A stretch of DNA of 64,000 nucleotides from Lachnospiraceae bacterium (GTDB lineage: Bacteria; Bacillota; Clostridia; Lachnospirales; Lachnospiraceae): contig JAAUZW010000033.1 in the NCBI GenBank assembly GCA_014804385.1, forward strand, positions 1 through 64,000. Direction: 5' to 3'. The notes beneath the pieces are model-generated. The model searched no databases, was not told the origin of the DNA, and saw only the letters and a program-made list of their open reading frames with translations. Made by a program: the position numbers and the translations under genes. Every line of letters starts with the position of its first letter. Position 1 is the first letter of the stretch. This document shows positions 61,604 through 64,000 of the stretch, piece by piece.

Positions 61604-62536
61604 TTAATTCTTTTGTATGATTACCAAACCATTGGCCCAGAGATGTGTGTATGGTATCGGCTCATACTGTCCTGTTATGTCTTCCCAATGATTATTTAGA
61701 TATCTTTTTAAAAATTTGAGTCCATCACTGTTCTGATTTTTTACCACCCACTCGTCCAAGATACTGTTGTATCCAAACGGCGCTGTAATCAGACAGGAGC
61801 TCGCCTCTCTCAGTATTTTCTCTATAGCATCAACTGCATTTTCTACTTCGTGCATACCAAAATCCGTTGTACCAATATGTTCCACAGTCGAAATTGACAA
61901 TACATTTTTATCTGTTAAATCACAATCAAATATAGATTTATGAATAGCTCTCTTATGTCTATCTGTCGGATCAATTACTTCTACAATTTTATCATCATAA
62001 AAATAATATGGTGTAACGGCGCCTATTTCTACAATTTTACCACTACACTGCTCTATATATGCTTTTGCCAATGCCAATTCCACACTTCTCTCTGTCATCC
62101 GTGTTGACGCATATCCACAATTATACGGATGTTCAAACAACTTATACTTTTTACCCTCAAGGGAAAAATCCGTATCGCAAAATACATTTTCATTCTCAAA
62201 ATAATCAAACACATCTGCATTCAAATCTGCATGCAACAAATCAACAAATATACGGTTAACCGTCACCTTCGTTTCCACGCAGATAATAATAGTTGCCCGT
62301 TTTCCGCTTTCTTCTATTTTTTCCCCCAAGGCATCAAGACCAATAACGGGAACACCATTGAGAAAATGCATCCAGGTCGCATTTCTGTCGCAAAGATAAT
62401 CCACTTTAAAATCACAATTTTCCACCAGCATACCACCCCAGCAAGCCGCACCATAGACAGCTACAATACCTTTATTCTTTTCAATAAAAGCTCCGATATC
62501 ATCCTTTTTTGTTCGTATAACGCAATGTGAATTCAT
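61604..62536 (-). CDS. Rossmann-module protein with methyltransferase-like C-domain
   Basis: Residues about 15-120 form a Rossmann-like module (GIVAVYGAACWGGMLVEN, CDRNATW) like those elsewhere in the locus. The C-terminal half looks like a class I methyltransferase: GKIVEIGAVTPYYFYDDKIVEVIDPTDRH near 165-193, where the glycine loop is reduced, and NVLSISTVEHIGTTDFG. With the loop altered, SAM binding is uncertain. The ATG at 62536 follows GGGAG. It lies between the decayed methyltransferase fragment and the decayed cupin gene. Confidence 0.65.
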   Translation of the reverse strand: MNSHCVIRTKKDDIGAFIEKNKGIVAVYGAACWGGMLVENCDFKVDYLCDRNATWMHFLNGVPVIGLDALGEKIEESGKRATIIICVETKVTVNRIFVDLLHADLNADVFDYFENENVFCDTDFSLEGKKYKLFEHPYNCGYASTRMTERSVELALAKAYIEQCSGKIVEIGAVTPYYFYDDKIVEVIDPTDRHKRAIHKSIFDCDLTDKNVLSISTVEHIGTTDFGMHEVENAVDAIEKILREASSCLITAPFGYNSILDEWVVKNQNSDGLKFLKRYLNNHWEDITGQYEPIPYTHLWANGLVIIQKN

Positions 62537-62604
62537 AATATCTCCCTTCATACTGTTAATTTTTAATTATAGTAAATAACTTTGTCCGCTTCTATCCCTG
62601 TAAA

Positions 62605-62738
62605 TCACTTTTTTATCTTCATTTTCAGCATAGAACCCCTGCTTCACCTCAATCATCTCCACTTCTTCACATTCATAATCGTTTCGAATGATCATTGTAA
62701 GCAGTTTATTTTTTCTTTACTTCTTCAACTTGTCCCAT
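62605..62738 (-). pseudogene. Decayed cupin gene with internal deletion
   Basis: The start (MGQVEEVKK, with AGGAGG before it) and the end (EEVEMIEVKQG) match the intact cupin gene at 59586-60020, but the middle, holding the metal-binding His residues, is deleted and a frameshift follows codon 10. It begins 11 bases after the DegT stop. Confidence 0.85.
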
Positions 62739-62749
62739 TTAACACCTCC

Positions 62750-63871
62750 TTATATTCGAGTCATAACACCCCGCACACCTGTTACCACCCGTTCCATCTG
62801 CTCCTCGGTCAGCGCCAGTCCGCTTGGAATATAAAACCCTTTCCTCGCCAGATACTCTGCATTCGGATATGACTCACGATTAAAAAGTCCCTGTTTCTGA
62901 TACACCGGCTGTTCATGCATACACCAGAAGAAGGTTCGAGAACCGATCCCCTCTTCCGCCAACAGTTTCTGTATCATCCTATTGTCCGCCTGAATCTGCC
63001 TGTCCAGCACGATTCCATAAACCCAATATATGTTATCCGCGTAATCTGTCTTTTCAATCGGGAGGATCATTCCAACTATATCTTTCAGCTGCTCCGTGTA
63101 ATATTTCCCCATTGCACGCTTGCGTTCCACAAATTCATCCAGCCGCTCAAGCTGCGCCAGTCCGACCGCCGCTTGCAGGTTCGTAAAACGATAATTATCA
63201 CTGATCTCGTCGTGCACATAACGGACGTCTTTTCTGAAACAGAGGTTTCTAAGCATCCGGCATCGCTCCGCCAGTTCCTCATCGTCTGTCACCACCATGC
63301 CGCCCTCACCTGTAGTAATGTGCTTATTCGGATAAAAGCTGAACGTGCTGATATCTCCAAAACTCCCGCAGGGTTTCCCCCTATAGGTCTGGCCGTGCAT
63401 CTCGGCCGCATCCTCTATAACTTTTAGACCGTACTTTTTCGCCAAAGCAAGAACACCATCCACCTCAACCGGAAGCCCATAGATATGAACAATCATGATG
63501 GCTTTGGTTTTAGGTGTAATCTTTGCCTCGACTTCATCTACGTTCATATTCCAAGTATGCAAATCACTGTCCACCAATACCGGAATCGCCCCCAGCTTTG
63601 TCACCGCCATGGCACAGGATATAATCGTGAACGCGGGCATGATGACCTCGTCGCCCTCACCGATCCCGAGAGCCTGCATCGCGACCTCCAGCGCTGCCGT
63701 ACCATTTGACACCGCAATGCCATATTTCCTGTCCACTGTGACGCTCATCTTCTGCTCAAACGCTTTTACAAATGGACCTTCTGATGAAATCCAGCCTGTG
63801 TCAATACATTCACAGAGATATTTTTTTTCATTGCCGTTTAACAATGGCTCGTTTACAGGCACAAAATCCAT
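62750..63871 (-). CDS. DegT/DnrJ/EryC1/StrS-family sugar aminotransferase
   Basis: These PLP enzymes add an amino group to a nucleotide-linked keto-sugar. The N-terminus FVPVNEPLLNGNEKKYLCECIDTGWISSEGP is typical, the PLP-phosphate Asp is in KVIEDAAEMHGQ, and the Schiff-base Lys is in FSFYPNKHITTGEGG near residue 181. At 373 residues it is full length. A partial copy lies at 60666-61159. Downstream of it sits a decayed cupin gene; the intact cupin gene is at 59586. It presumably supplies an amino sugar for the surface glycan. Confidence 0.93.
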   Translation of the reverse strand: MDFVPVNEPLLNGNEKKYLCECIDTGWISSEGPFVKAFEQKMSVTVDRKYGIAVSNGTAALEVAMQALGIGEGDEVIMPAFTIISCAMAVTKLGAIPVLVDSDLHTWNMNVDEVEAKITPKTKAIMIVHIYGLPVEVDGVLALAKKYGLKVIEDAAEMHGQTYRGKPCGSFGDISTFSFYPNKHITTGEGGMVVTDDEELAERCRMLRNLCFRKDVRYVHDEISDNYRFTNLQAAVGLAQLERLDEFVERKRAMGKYYTEQLKDIVGMILPIEKTDYADNIYWVYGIVLDRQIQADNRMIQKLLAEEGIGSRTFFWCMHEQPVYQKQGLFNRESYPNAEYLARKGFYIPSGLALTEEQMERVVTGVRGVMTRI

Positions 63872-63914
63872 ATATACATTTCCTCACTTCAAAAAATTTT
63901 CTCCATTTTGGAAA

Positions 63915-64000
63915 TTAATTAAATTCTAATATTTTTTTGAAATAATGAATCGTATCAGTCAGCCCCTCCTCTAACGATACTGTCGGCTGCCAGTTTAGCT
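63915..64000 (-). CDS. C-terminus of an NAD-dependent epimerase/dehydratase (partial)
   Basis: The visible last 27 residues read LNWQPTVSLEEGLTDTIHYF and then KKILEFN. This WxPTVSLEEGLxxTIxYF ending is typical of nucleotide-sugar epimerases and dehydratases. The rest lies beyond the window. It is on the same strand as the DegT gene, 44 bases upstream of it, and may make that enzyme's keto-sugar substrate. Confidence 0.6.
   Translation of the reverse strand, partial: LNWQPTVSLEEGLTDTIHYFKKILEFN

Overview
The window reads as a chromosome segment of a Gram-positive anaerobe of class Clostridia, most likely family Lachnospiraceae. This is inferred from gene content: a Ptb-Buk butyrate pair, an FMN riboswitch upstream of ribU, a SEC-C-tailed SecA, a split purine pathway (AICAR transformylase without the PurH cyclohydrolase, plus a PurO-type cyclohydrolase) and several small families typical of Lachnospiraceae (DUF6715-, DUF6106-, DUF975-, YcxB-like). 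No species can be named from the sequence alone. Nearly every gene lies on the minus strand; the exceptions are the IS30 transposase at the left edge and three genes at 17.9-19.8 kb.

Layout. 0-1.4 kb: an IS30-family transposase flanked by hairpins. 1.5-8 kb: housekeeping genes (ispD, tsaD, ribonuclease Z, rimI, tsaB, tsaE and small conserved proteins). 8-11.7 kb: a MacAB-type export operon with phased 11-bp repeats in its promoter region. 12.1-13.3 kb: ribU under an FMN riboswitch. 13.3-17.7 kb: oppF, oppD and tex. 17.9-19.8 kb: three plus-strand genes. 19.9-23.8 kb: prfB, with a programmed frameshift at an unusual UAA stop, and secA. 23.9-28.3 kb: alpha-galactosidase, butyrate kinase and phosphate butyryltransferase. 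28.4-32.1 kb: AICAR transformylase, PurO-type IMP cyclohydrolase and guaB. 32.2-34.1 kb: two accessory proteins.

34.2-64 kb is one long minus-strand surface-glycan locus. At its core is a phosphonate pathway: a three-domain nucleotidyltransferase / HSGH cytidylyltransferase / PEP mutase fusion, an iron alcohol dehydrogenase, a phosphonopyruvate decarboxylase and a LicD transferase. The first steps match those of fosfomycin synthesis (Fom1, Fom2, FomC), predicting CMP-activated 2-hydroxyethylphosphonate, but no Fom3 methylase follows; the neighbours are glycosyltransferases and LicD proteins. The predicted product is therefore a hydroxyethylphosphonate-decorated glycan. A second set (Rpe-, TarI- and TarJ-like) predicts CDP-ribitol. 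A small Rossmann-like module recurs about a dozen times in this locus, fused to glycosyltransferases, LicD, HAD and sulfatase-like proteins or standing alone.

The right end (59.5-64 kb) is a mosaic: an intact DegT aminotransferase followed by a decayed cupin gene, a decayed DegT tail joined to a decayed methyltransferase head, an intact cupin gene, and a toxin-antitoxin pair lying where a DegT-cupin junction would be expected. A nucleotidyltransferase-aminotransferase fusion at 53.3-55.1 kb is interrupted by one in-frame amber codon. Long nested palindromes with shared arms or a shared apical motif fill several intergenic gaps outside the glycan locus.
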